The notes beneath the pieces are model-generated. The model saw only the letters and a program-made list of their open reading frames with translations. It did not search any database and was not told the origin of the DNA. From positions 1 to 38,529 of the IMG/VR virus record IMGVR_UViG_3300044627_003295: DNA of 38,529 bases. One strand, 5' to 3'. The position numbers were made by a program, and so were the translations under genes. The DNA is from a virus. Positions within the stretch are counted from its first letter, which is position 1. Each line of letters begins with the position of its first letter. Below are positions 32,426 to 38,274 of this stretch, one piece after another.

Positions 32426-32749
32426 CTAGGCCGAAACCGCCAGCAACCGCCGCACTTCCGGCAGCGAGTGTGGGTCGGACCAGAAGTCGGACAGGTCTGC
32501 GTACTCCACCCATCGGTCGATGAGCGGGGCAAGGGTGGCCCGATACACCTTCTCTATGTGGCAGTCTGTCGCGCCGCTGCCATTCCTTCGCCCGTACCAT
32601 CGGCCGGTCGGGTGATACACGTAGGTCAGCATGTCACACACGAACACGCAGTAGAGCGGGACGTGGTGCGGGAAGTACGTCGCCCCCTTGATGCAGTCAT
32701 CCACGAATGACTCGTGCGTCTGCACAAGGCGGAAGATGTCTCGATCCAT
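32426..32749 (-). CDS. Hypothetical protein
   Basis: 107 aa from ATG at 32749 (GAGGAGG about 11 nt upstream, two bases after the previous stop). Sequence: MDRDIFRLVQTHESFVDDCIK, then HHVPLYCVFVCDMLTYVYHPTGRWYG and WVEYADLSDFWSDP. Aromatic-rich alpha/beta protein with Cys residues. No family recognised. The long upstream frame is a shadow. Confidence 0.65.
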   Translation of the reverse strand: MDRDIFRLVQTHESFVDDCIKGATYFPHHVPLYCVFVCDMLTYVYHPTGRWYGRRNGSGATDCHIEKVYRATLAPLIDRWVEYADLSDFWSDPHSLPEVRRLLAVSA

Positions 32750-32750
32750 G

Positions 32751-33176
32751 TCAGTTGTCCTCCTCGTCGGATGCGTCGTCCACGATCCGGCACCTGCCGG
32801 GCAGTTCGTCCAGCGGGATACGCTCCCGGCTGGCGGTGGAATAGAAACCCTGAAACTCAAACCGCTTGACCCACTCCCGCAGTGCAGACTCCGCAGCGGC
32901 ACGGGTGTGGTAGGTGTCCTCCGGGTGGATGGAGAATCCATCGGGGGACAGAACGTCGTACCGCACCGCGCCCCGCATGACGGGCAGTGCGTTGCAGTAC
33001 ACGAGCGACTCACGATCCTCGTCGCATACCACCATCCCGTCCACGAGGCCCGTGTCGGACGAATCCCAGAAGGACGAGAGGGTTTCCGCGATGTTGTCCA
33101 GCGTGGCCTCGTTCTCCAGCCAGTTGATGATCCGACGGATGGCTTCCGTCTTGCCGACATACTCCACGTTGTCCAT
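32751..33176 (-). CDS. Hypothetical protein containing a repeat copy in its coding sequence
   Basis: 141 aa, GAGG before ATG at 33176. Contains IRRIINWLENEATLDNIAETLSSFWDSS and later YHTRAAAESALREWVKRFEFQGFYST, ending acidic (DDASDEEDN). Unknown family. The codons for AAAES hold an exact copy of the 13-bp repeat (32887-32899), about 140 nt before the next gene's start. Confidence 0.68.
   Translation of the reverse strand: MDNVEYVGKTEAIRRIINWLENEATLDNIAETLSSFWDSSDTGLVDGMVVCDEDRESLVYCNALPVMRGAVRYDVLSPDGFSIHPEDTYHTRAAAESALREWVKRFEFQGFYSTASRERIPLDELPGRCRIVDDASDEEDN
32887..32899 (-). repeat. 13-bp repeat, exact copy inside a coding region
   Basis: GACTCCGCAGCGG on the plus strand, within the 141-aa gene. 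Same orientation as all intergenic copies. May be a functional site for the downstream gene at 32749 or a chance match helped by Ala/Glu/Ser codons. Confidence 0.6.
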
Positions 33177-33185
33177 GCCTGCACC

Positions 33186-33479
33186 TCACGAATGGAAGGA
33201 ATACCTGCCGCCCTCACGCAGGACGGCACCGATCTCGTACACGATCCGGTCTTCGGCGTCTCGGTAGAGGGCGTGCATGCCGCCGTCATCCATCAGCCCG
33301 ACGTTGACCTTCACGATCCGCGTCTCGTCCTTGTGGAATGCCCACTGGGAGAGGTATCCGATGGCCTCGCACACCTCAGCCCGGCCGACGCCTTGCCGCT
33401 CGACGGTTGCGTCGAACTCCGGCATCTTGACCAGCCGCACCGCCCGCTCCACGACGACCGCCTTTTCTGTGACGTTCAT
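33186..33479 (-). CDS. Small hypothetical protein
   Basis: 97 aa from ATG at 33479 in an ATGA overlap, with AAGGAGG 7 nt upstream. Helical start (MNVTEKAVVVERAVRLVKMPEF), then beta-like ETRIVKVNVGLMDDGG and AEDRIVYEIGAVLREGGRYSF. No recognised family. Part of the tightly packed trio 33176-33700 that lacks the intergenic repeat. Confidence 0.65.
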   Translation of the reverse strand: MNVTEKAVVVERAVRLVKMPEFDATVERQGVGRAEVCEAIGYLSQWAFHKDETRIVKVNVGLMDDGGMHALYRDAEDRIVYEIGAVLREGGRYSFHS

Positions 33480-33700
33480 TCCTTGTCCTCCTTCCACGAT
33501 GGGAACGCGATGGTCATGCACACTTCGCCCCGCAGCACGCCGTCCAGCCATTCGGCGTAGCGGCGTAGTTCGCGGGCCAACTTCTCGGCGCAGTCCTGCC
33601 ACGCCTCTGCCTCTGGCGGCACCTCGTTGCCGCACAGGTACTCGTGCAGTTGCACGATGGAATCGCGGTACGAAACCGCCGTGTCGTAAGCGTCTGCCAT
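33476..33700 (-). CDS. Small hypothetical helical protein
   Basis: 74 aa, GGAGGG before ATG at 33700. Predicted helical: YDTAVSYRDSIVQLHEYLCG, then EAWQDCAEKLARELRRYAEWLDGVL. Unknown function. Two bases separate it from the gene upstream. Confidence 0.65.
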   Translation of the reverse strand: MADAYDTAVSYRDSIVQLHEYLCGNEVPPEAEAWQDCAEKLARELRRYAEWLDGVLRGEVCMTIAFPSWKEDKE

Positions 33701-33702
33701 GT

Positions 33703-33864
33703 TCAGCCCTCCTTCTTGGTCAGCATGTCGGCCACTTCCCGCCGCTCCTGCGGCGAGAGGTGCTTGAGGTCTTTGAGAAACTCCTTGTGGGAGCGTGCCC
33801 CAAGAGACTTGCTCGCCGTCCGAAGCGAGACGAAGTGCATGAGGCTGGTGGTGACAGTGCGCAT
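33703..33864 (-). CDS. Small basic hypothetical protein
   Basis: 53 aa from ATG at 33864 with AAGGAG 6 nt upstream. Contains KSLGARSHKEFLKDLKHLSPQERREVADMLTKKEG, a helical, charged tail like the LSPxERxEVADML pattern of small regulators. The frame continues upstream through the leader, but that part is not coding. Its leader carries repeat copy 5. Confidence 0.62.
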   Translation of the reverse strand: MRTVTTSLMHFVSLRTASKSLGARSHKEFLKDLKHLSPQERREVADMLTKKEG

Positions 33865-33883
33865 AGAAACTCCTTGTGAAACA

Positions 33884-33910
33884 GGGGCCATCGAACAGCC
33901 GGTCGGCCCC
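33884..33910 (-). promoter_or_regulatory. Leader hairpin before the 53-aa gene
   Basis: GGGGCC (33884-33889) pairs GGCCCC (33905-33910) around a 15-nt loop. Followed on the plus strand by GTGCCGCCGG, a block shared with the leaders at 31.5 and 32.4 kb. Confidence 0.45.
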
Positions 33911-33930
33911 GTGCCGCCGGTCAGAATCCA

Positions 33931-33943
33931 GACTCCGCAGCGG
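33931..33943 (-). repeat. 13-bp intergenic repeat, copy 5
   Basis: Three bases after the TGA of the gene at 33947, 67 nt before the start at 33864. Confidence 0.85.
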
Positions 33944-33946
33944 GAA

Positions 33947-34180
33947 TCACTCGCCGTTTTTCGCGTCGGCTTCGGCCTCCTCCTCCGTGTCGAAGGGACC
34001 GTGCGGGTCAGAGTCGGGCATGCAACCCGGAAAGCACGCCCACCAGTACCAGCCGGCGGGCATGGGATTGCCGTCCGAATCTGCCCAGCAATCGCCGTCC
34101 GCGACCCGCTGTCCGTCGTGATAGAACGTCTCAAACGATCCGTACTTCTCGCCTTCTTCCGTCTCAAACCGTGCGTACAT
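33947..34180 (-). CDS. Small acidic hypothetical protein
   Basis: 77 aa from ATG at 34180 with GAGAGGAG upstream. Reads MYARFETEEGEKYGSFETFY, then GWYWWACFPGCMPDSDPHGPFDTEEEAEADA, a pattern in which the end looks like a small phage domain (GPFxTxEEAxxDA). No known activity. Longer frame upstream crosses the leader hairpin and is not used. Confidence 0.65.
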   Translation of the reverse strand: MYARFETEEGEKYGSFETFYHDGQRVADGDCWADSDGNPMPAGWYWWACFPGCMPDSDPHGPFDTEEEAEADAKNGE

Positions 34181-34205
34181 GGCTACGCTCCTCTCGTGAA
34201 ATGCG

Positions 34206-34240
34206 ACGGGGCCAGCCGCCACAGTGACGACTGGCCCCGT
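34206..34240 (-). promoter_or_regulatory. Leader hairpin before the 77-aa gene
   Basis: ACGGGGCCAG (34206-34215) pairs CTGGCCCCGT (34231-34240), a perfect 10-bp stem around 15 nt. Confidence 0.6.
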
Positions 34241-34257
34241 TCGCAGGATGGAAACCG

Positions 34258-34270
34258 GACTCCGCAGCGG
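34258..34270 (-). repeat. 13-bp intergenic repeat, copy 6
   Basis: Between the TGA at 34276 and the hairpin at 34206-34240. Confidence 0.85.
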
Positions 34271-34275
34271 CGGAA

Positions 34276-34497
34276 TCAGCGGGTCAGCGGGTTGATGTCG
34301 GCATCGGCCGCAGGCAGGCCGTCGCGGGTGGCCCGCACAACGTCGTTGCTCCGCTCGTGGCCGGGAATCGTGGCCCGTGCCATGCGAATCTCCTTCTTGC
34401 TGAAGAACGGGCCGTATACCTTCCCGTCAGACTGCGTGTTGACGAGGTAGAAGGCACCGTTGGGGGCGGTGAACTGAGCGATGGGGGAACGAGCCAT
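34276..34497 (-). CDS. Small hypothetical protein
   Basis: 73 aa from ATG at 34497 with AAGGAG 6 nt upstream. Begins MARSPIAQFTAPNGAFYLVNTQSDGKVYGPFFSKKEIRMARATI, suggesting a compact beta-rich domain, with a loose tail. No family recognised. Its leader contains three small hairpins and repeat copy 7. Confidence 0.62.
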   Translation of the reverse strand: MARSPIAQFTAPNGAFYLVNTQSDGKVYGPFFSKKEIRMARATIPGHERSNDVVRATRDGLPAADADINPLTR

Positions 34498-34573
34498 GAT
34501 GAACTCCTTGTGAAACAGGGACCAGAAACACACACGCCCACCGCAACGTGCGATGGGCGGGCCTGCGAGTGCA

Positions 34574-34627
34574 GGTCGAGGCGGGGTGGACAATGCCAGC
34601 CCCGCTACGATCTAGACTCCGCAGCGG
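34574..34627 (-). repeat. 54-bp duplicated leader module A (includes 13-bp repeat copy 7 at 34615-34627)
   Basis: Matches 35440-35493 at 49 of 54 positions by eye. It contains the stem GCGGGG (34581-34586)/CCCCGC (34600-34605) and ends with the 13-bp core. The TAG of the gene at 34632 follows after 4 nt. Confidence 0.8.
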
Positions 34628-34631
34628 GGAA

Positions 34632-34826
34632 CTAGACAATCGGCACGATTCCGAGTTCGTTGTCGCGGTCGCAGCCAACGTCAACGTCCGCGAATGACAG
34701 TTCGACAACGTAATGCTCGCCGTCAGGGCCGTTGCGGTATTCGATCATGGCGAAGTCGCCGGGTTCGAGAATGAGCAGGAACTCACTGAGGGCTGCGACG
34801 GGGACGCGGAACTTTTTCGCGGTCAT
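34632..34826 (-). CDS. Small hypothetical protein
   Basis: 64 aa from ATG at 34826 with GGAG 6 nt upstream. An in-frame ATG four codons earlier is possible but lacks a ribosome site. Sequence MTAKKFRVPVAALSEFLLIL, then FAMIEYRNGPDGEHYVVELSFADVDV. Looks like a single beta-barrel-like domain. Unknown. Confidence 0.6.
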   Translation of the reverse strand: MTAKKFRVPVAALSEFLLILEPGDFAMIEYRNGPDGEHYVVELSFADVDVGCDRDNELGIVPIV

Positions 34827-34873
34827 GTTTTTCTCCATTGACGGAAAGGGAAACCCTGCAACGGCGCAGGCGA

Positions 34874-34904
34874 ACGCCCCGCCAGCGGTGAGCCAGCGGG
34901 GCGT
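34874..34904 (-). promoter_or_regulatory. Leader hairpin before the 64-aa gene
   Basis: ACGCCCCGC (34874-34882) pairs GCGGGGCGT (34896-34904), perfect 9 bp. Confidence 0.6.
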
Positions 34905-34927
34905 GGTGCGCGAGCCGTCGGAAGTCA

Positions 34928-34940
34928 GACTCCGCAGCGG
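34928..34940 (-). repeat. 13-bp intergenic repeat, copy 8
   Basis: Four bases after the TGA at 34945, before the hairpin 34874-34904. Confidence 0.85.
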
Positions 34941-34944
34941 GGAA

Positions 34945-35388
34945 TCAGCCCTGCGCCTCGACATGGGTCAGCAGCGCTCCGGCATTCTCGCTGCGGATGG
35001 CGATGAACATTGCCCGTGCAACGTCCTTCCGCATGCTGCCGGCGAACTCGCCGTCGATCCACAGGGGAACCCAGACGCGGCCTTTGCGGTCCCGCTGGCC
35101 CTGCCCGGCCTCGACCTTGCCGAACTTGGCCTTGCCCTTGCCCTTGACCTTGACCTTCGCGGGCTTCGCAGCCTCCACGACGGGTGCCGGTGCGGGCTTG
35201 CCGGTCGCAGCCGCACGGGCCGCAGACGCCGCCTTGCGCCCGGCCGCCATCTTGGCCTTCTGCTCGTCCGTGAGCGTTTTCTTGCCCTTGACCTTCCGCG
35301 TGGGCGGAGCCGCCGTCATGGCCTGCAATTCAGCCACCGCAGCCGGATCGGCCATGATCATCTTGATGAGGTTGTTGAGCATGGACAT
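34945..35388 (-). CDS. Basic linker-rich protein, possible DNA-associated protein
   Basis: 147 aa from ATG at 35388. Upstream starts exist and the ribosome site (AAAGG, 12 nt away) is weak, so the start is uncertain. The N-terminal helix SMLNNLIKMIMADPAAVAELQAM is followed by a long Lys/Ala/Pro-rich region resembling histone-tail-like linkers (KVKGKKTLTDEQKAKMAAGRK, with KVKVKGKGKAKFGKV further on). The C-terminal 45 residues form a folded end (GRVWVPLWIDGEFAGSMRKDVARAMFIAI). Nucleoid-associated or RNA-binding roles are possible. Confidence 0.65.
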   Translation of the reverse strand: MSMLNNLIKMIMADPAAVAELQAMTAAPPTRKVKGKKTLTDEQKAKMAAGRKAASAARAAATGKPAPAPVVEAAKPAKVKVKGKGKAKFGKVEAGQGQRDRKGRVWVPLWIDGEFAGSMRKDVARAMFIAIRSENAGALLTHVEAQG

Positions 35389-35439
35389 GGGGACACCAAA
35401 CCTTTCTGTGGAAACCATCGAACAATCCCGCGAAGTGCG

Positions 35440-35493
35440 GGTGGAGACGGGGTGGACAACGCCAGCCCCGCTACCATCCAGACTCCGCAGCGG
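35440..35493 (-). repeat. 54-bp duplicated leader module B (includes 13-bp repeat copy 9 at 35481-35493)
   Basis: Near copy of 34574-34627, with the CGGGG (35448-35452)/CCCCG (35466-35470) stem. An additional hairpin CCCGC (35427-35431)/GCGGG (35437-35441) follows toward the start codon. Confidence 0.8.
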
Positions 35494-35496
35494 CGA

Positions 35497-35754
35497 TTAC
35501 GACTGAAACCGGCGAGCGTGGGCCGCTCCCGGCGACGGCTTGTGGGTGAACGTGTCGTCGATCAGTAGGTGGGCGAACAGGCCCACTCCGCCACTACCAC
35601 CGCCGCCGGCAAGAGACAGACTCCGCATCGGTGGATTCACGGGCTTTTTCTTGCGGACCGGTCGAACCCCGCCGGATGCTGCCGTGATCGCATCCACAAC
35701 ACGTTCGTCGTCCTTCACAAGCCGAGCGTGAATCTGTTCCCACGTTGGGTGCAT
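35497..35754 (-). CDS. Hypothetical protein, first gene of the leftward cluster
   Basis: 85 aa, GAGG before ATG at 35754. The first 40 residues (MHPTWEQIHARLVKDDERVVDAITAASGGVRPVRKKK) are helical and basic. The last 40 are Gly-rich and low complexity. A one-mismatch copy of the 13-bp repeat lies in frame at its middle (35619-35631). The normal C-terminus may have been replaced through a repeat-mediated junction. Unknown function. Confidence 0.55.
   Translation of the reverse strand: MHPTWEQIHARLVKDDERVVDAITAASGGVRPVRKKKPVNPPMRSLSLAGGGGSGGVGLFAHLLIDDTFTHKPSPGAAHARRFQS
35619..35631 (-). repeat. Variant 13-bp repeat (one mismatch) inside the first leftward gene
   Basis: GACTCCGCATCGG on the plus strand, same orientation as the others, within the 85-aa frame and 124 nt upstream of copy 9 in the transcript direction. 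Confidence 0.6.
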
Positions 35755-35815
35755 CGTTCCATCCTCAGTCAGTCACAACGACGATCACTCGCCGTCGTCG
35801 TGCCGACAAAGAAAG

Positions 35816-35828
35816 GACTCCGCAGCGG
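35816..35828 (-). repeat. 13-bp intergenic repeat, copy 11 (leader of the first leftward gene)
   Basis: 61 nt before the ATG at 35754, with no leftward gene upstream. This shows the element is tied to the start of the following gene rather than to the end of a preceding one. A 6-bp hairpin ACGACG/CGTCGT lies between it and the gene. Confidence 0.85.
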
Positions 35829-36025
35829 ACGGACCTCGATAAATGCCGGCTTTCGGGCCTCTTTCACGCCGCTCCTCGACAGCGTGAAACCGAAACCCTG
35901 CGGCCAGCGGCCCGGAGAGCGGTACAGAAGGACCGCCCCCGAGCCCCCCCCAGCCCCACACGCACTCAGTTACGTCCCCCTCCTGTATTTTTTCCCGAAA
36001 TAGATCGTCCCCCACCTGTGGGTGG

Positions 36026-36053
36026 TTGCTGAACCCGTGTCCATCGCTATGCT
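36026..36053 (+). promoter_or_regulatory. Sigma-70-like promoter for the SSB operon
   Basis: TTGCTG, a 16-nt spacer, then TATGCT, ending 38 nt before the SSB start codon. The match to TTGACA/TATAAT is partial. Confidence 0.4.
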
Positions 36054-36091
36054 GGTCAGATGTCCAGCGTGCTTCTGACTAGGAGGGACCG

Positions 36092-36463
36092 ATGATTGAC
36101 GCGGTTGTGACTGGTAATGTGGGCAAGGTGAACGAATCCCGTGTGACGAAGACCGGGAAGACGATGCTGACGTTCTCGGTGGCGTCTACGGAGAAGAAGG
36201 ACGGCCCGACGACGTGGGTGGAGGTGGTCTGCTTTGACGAGCAGGCGGAGGCATGCTCCCAGAGCCTCCAGAAGGGCCAGAGAGTGGTCGTTTCGGGCCG
36301 GCTGGGTCTGGAGACGTACGAGAAGAAGGACGGCTCTCAGGGCTTCTCCGTGCGTCTGATGGCCAATGAGGTGGGCATGAGCCTTCGGTGGCCTCGCCGG
36401 GCTGCGGCTGGGGTGTCGTCGGAGGCTGACGGGTCGGTGCCTGACGAGGAGATTCCCTTCTGA
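36092..36463 (+). CDS. ssb: Single-stranded DNA-binding protein (SSB)
   Basis: 123 aa, TAGGAGG 6 nt before ATG at 36092. A single OB fold: VVTGNVGKVNESRVTKTGKTMLTFSVAS, then TTWVEVVCFDEQAEACSQSLQKGQRVVVSGRLGLETYEKKDG. The C-terminal acidic tip DEEIPF is the usual partner-binding tail. Length is typical of a small bacterial or phage SSB. It coats single-stranded DNA in replication and recombination, alongside the ERF/exonuclease pair on the other side of the window. Its stop overlaps the next start (TGATG). Confidence 0.92.
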   Translation: MIDAVVTGNVGKVNESRVTKTGKTMLTFSVASTEKKDGPTTWVEVVCFDEQAEACSQSLQKGQRVVVSGRLGLETYEKKDGSQGFSVRLMANEVGMSLRWPRRAAAGVSSEADGSVPDEEIPF

Positions 36464-36735
36464 TGCCGAGCGTCGAGGAGATGGATCGCCTTGTCGAGAG
36501 GTTGCCGGAGTGGGCAGGGACGCCTGCTCCGGCAACTGACCTCCCGCCGCCGGTCCCGGTGATTGTGGTGGGGGAGTGCCCGGAGATGCGTGCGGCCCGG
36601 CGGGTGGACCGGGCGTCCCGGCTGGTGTGGCTGCTGGCCGTGTGTTTTGCGGCTGGTGTGGCTGTGGCGTGGTGGGTGAACGCCCGGATGGCGGACGATG
36701 GCCGGTCGGTGTTTCTTGAGGGAGGTGCTGAATGA
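36463..36735 (+). CDS. Single-span membrane protein
   Basis: 90 aa. Soluble N-terminal half with Pro-rich linker, one transmembrane helix at about residues 53-72 (RLVWLLAVCFAAGVAVAWWV), short acidic tail. Coupled at both ends (TGATG and ATGA). No family. N-in/C-out orientation is suggested by the Arg residues before the span. Confidence 0.65.
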   Translation: MPSVEEMDRLVERLPEWAGTPAPATDLPPPVPVIVVGECPEMRAARRVDRASRLVWLLAVCFAAGVAVAWWVNARMADDGRSVFLEGGAE

Positions 36736-37688
36736 GCGACCGTGACCGTTTTGCGGACTTTATCCACCAAGACACCGCGACTGTCTGGCAGGATTTTGGT
36801 TTCCGAATGGGCGAGATGATGGCCGAGATGATGGAAAAGCGCATTTCCGACGCCATGCTCCGGGAGTTGGGGCAAACGAACCATGACGCCGCGCCGGCGG
36901 CGAGAGCCCAGTTGCCTGCCGGCGTTCATGCGTCAGGCAGGGGCGGCACTGCTGCGGGCACCGGCGACCAACGCAAGGCCGCGTCCACGCGCCTGTCGGA
37001 CTGGCAACAGCACGGCTCTCACGCATGGGGGCTTGGCGTTGCGGCTGACATGCTGGCGATTGAGCGGCGTCTGGCGGCACTGGAATCACGCACAACCTCG
37101 CCGCTACTAGGGGCGGACGAGGTGTCTCCATCCGGCTCTGGCAGCGGCAGACCGATAAACTGCGGGGCACCAGAGCGGCAGTCACCGGCCGGCAACCGGG
37201 ATGGAGGCTTGCCCCTAGACGCGGGCGCGGCGACAAGCCATCACGCAGCGGGTGGGCGGGGGCACCACACAAGTGTTACCGGCGGCGACATGTCGGAAAA
37301 ACCCGTTACCGAAACGCCAAAAACGGTACATGAGCCGTTTGCGTGGGCGGCCGACATTCCCGGCAAGTACGGAGCAGCGCCTACCCTGCTCTTTGGATAC
37401 ACAAAGAAGTTGGTGCAGGGCCATGCGGCGCTCGGCGGCGACGCAGTGGAGCCGTTCCCGCTCTACCGTTCGCCGCAGACCTGCCCCTACGTCGTCGGCC
37501 GGACGACGCTGCATTGCTCGTTGACGCCGTTCACGCTCACATACAAAGAGCGCGAGTACATCATCTGTCAGGCAAATCGGGCGTGGCACAATGCGTCGGA
37601 GGCCGATGCTCGCGGAGATGCTGACTGGGCTAAGTGGCACCGGGACGAGGAACGCACGCTGCGGAGTCTGCTGGAGCGGACGAAGTGA
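36732..37688 (+). CDS. Two-part hypothetical protein
   Basis: 318 aa as one frame. Residues 1-130 are helical (FADFIHQDTATVWQDFGFRMGEMMAEMMEKRIS, then ADMLAIERRLAALESR). Residues 130-185 are low-complexity Gly/Ser/Pro. From Met187 (ATG 37290) a second domain reads MSEKPVTETPKTVHEPFAWA, with DAVEPFPLYRSP, then SLTPFTLTYKEREYIICQANRAW and a charged end. The second half could be a separate gene whose start lacks a good ribosome site. PLYRxP recurs in the last gene of the window. Unknown function. Confidence 0.55.
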   Translation: MSDRDRFADFIHQDTATVWQDFGFRMGEMMAEMMEKRISDAMLRELGQTNHDAAPAARAQLPAGVHASGRGGTAAGTGDQRKAASTRLSDWQQHGSHAWGLGVAADMLAIERRLAALESRTTSPLLGADEVSPSGSGSGRPINCGAPERQSPAGNRDGGLPLDAGAATSHHAAGGRGHHTSVTGGDMSEKPVTETPKTVHEPFAWAADIPGKYGAAPTLLFGYTKKLVQGHAALGGDAVEPFPLYRSPQTCPYVVGRTTLHCSLTPFTLTYKEREYIICQANRAWHNASEADARGDADWAKWHRDEERTLRSLLERTK

Positions 37689-37750
37689 TGGCGGTGCATA
37701 TTGGAAACCGAGCGCAAATCGCTGAGTGTCGCATATAGATTGGGGGTCCG

Positions 37751-37963
37751 ATGAGCGACTTGATACCACCCGTGATGCCAGAGCAACTGGACGCGCTGAT
37801 CCAAGCGATGGAGCGGGTGCAGCAACTAGAGGCAGAGGTTGCCCGCCTGCGGCTCACCGACGAGGAGCGGGAGGCGATTGCGTGGTTTTCCATTTACTCC
37901 GACACGCCAGGAGAAGAGCGGCACGCGGTTGTGCTGGCAAAACTGTTGCAACGGACGAACTGA
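37751..37963 (+). CDS. Small protein with LTDEEREAI motif
   Basis: 70 aa, ATG at 37751 with GGGGG upstream. Helical coiled-coil-like start (MPEQLDALIQAMERVQQLEAEVARLR), then LTDEEREAIAWFSIYSDTPGEERHAVVLAKLLQRTN, a tail type I associate with planctomycete and related phage small proteins. It is followed at once by an attC-like hairpin. Unknown role. Confidence 0.65.
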   Translation: MSDLIPPVMPEQLDALIQAMERVQQLEAEVARLRLTDEEREAIAWFSIYSDTPGEERHAVVLAKLLQRTN

Positions 37964-37964
37964 G

Positions 37965-38006
37965 AACGCCAGCGATCAGCGGCGCAGTCCGCTGCATCGC
38001 TTGGTT
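37965..38006 (+). other. attC-like imperfect palindrome
   Basis: AAC (37965-37967) and GTT (38004-38006) bracket nested arms AGCGAT/ATCGCT (37971-37976/37996-38001) and AGCGG/CCGCT (37978-37982/37989-37993), with unpaired bases between arms as in integron attC sites. It starts one base after the stop of the previous gene. A plain hairpin terminator is the alternative. Confidence 0.4.
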
Positions 38007-38036
38007 ATGCCGGGTTGAATCACAGAGGAGACGACG

Positions 38037-38240
38037 ATGTACGGAAACATTATCGGCCGCGCGATGCTCGCTCTCGTCATAGCCACAGCGGTGGTGTCGG
38101 TCGTCGTCACGGCGACCATCACCTCATTCGCCATGTGGATGTTGACGCCGACCGCCGCGAGCAAAGAAATGGAAGCCGCGAGGCAGGCGATTGTGGAGAG
38201 GCTCACGCCAGAGGAGCGCGGCATTCTCGGGGTTCGGTGA
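38037..38240 (+). CDS. Small single-span membrane protein
   Basis: 67 aa, GAGGAG before ATG at 38037. Residues 5-36 (IIGRAMLALVIATAVVSVVVTATITSFAMWML) are a long hydrophobic helix. The tail is soluble (TAASKEMEAARQAIVERLTPEERGILGVR). It directly follows the attC-like hairpin and might be a captured cassette gene. No family. Confidence 0.65.
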   Translation: MYGNIIGRAMLALVIATAVVSVVVTATITSFAMWMLTPTAASKEMEAARQAIVERLTPEERGILGVR

Positions 38241-38274
38241 TAGCCATAACGTGAAGGATCAGGAGCGGCGAGAC

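Larger units (their letters stand above)
35755..36091. promoter_or_regulatory. Divergent control region between the leftward cluster and the SSB operon
   Basis: 337 nt without a convincing gene. Contains repeat copy 11, a bulged stem in which TTTCGG (35851-35856) pairs CCGAAA (35890-35895) and TTTCACGC (35862-35869) pairs GCGTGAAA (35882-35889), C-rich and T-rich tracts at about 35932-35995, and a sigma-70-like promoter facing right. The leftward promoter must also lie here but I could not define it. Confidence 0.6.

Noticed and set aside
28483-35828. CRISPR array
   Set aside because: The repeat is 13 bp and the units between copies are protein-coding genes or hairpin leaders of variable length.
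35785-36015. 76-aa leftward frame in the divergent control region
   Set aside because: A start resembling MGDDLFREKIQEG is attractive, but the rest is Gly/Pro-rich, crosses hairpins and repeat copy 11, and has no ribosome site.
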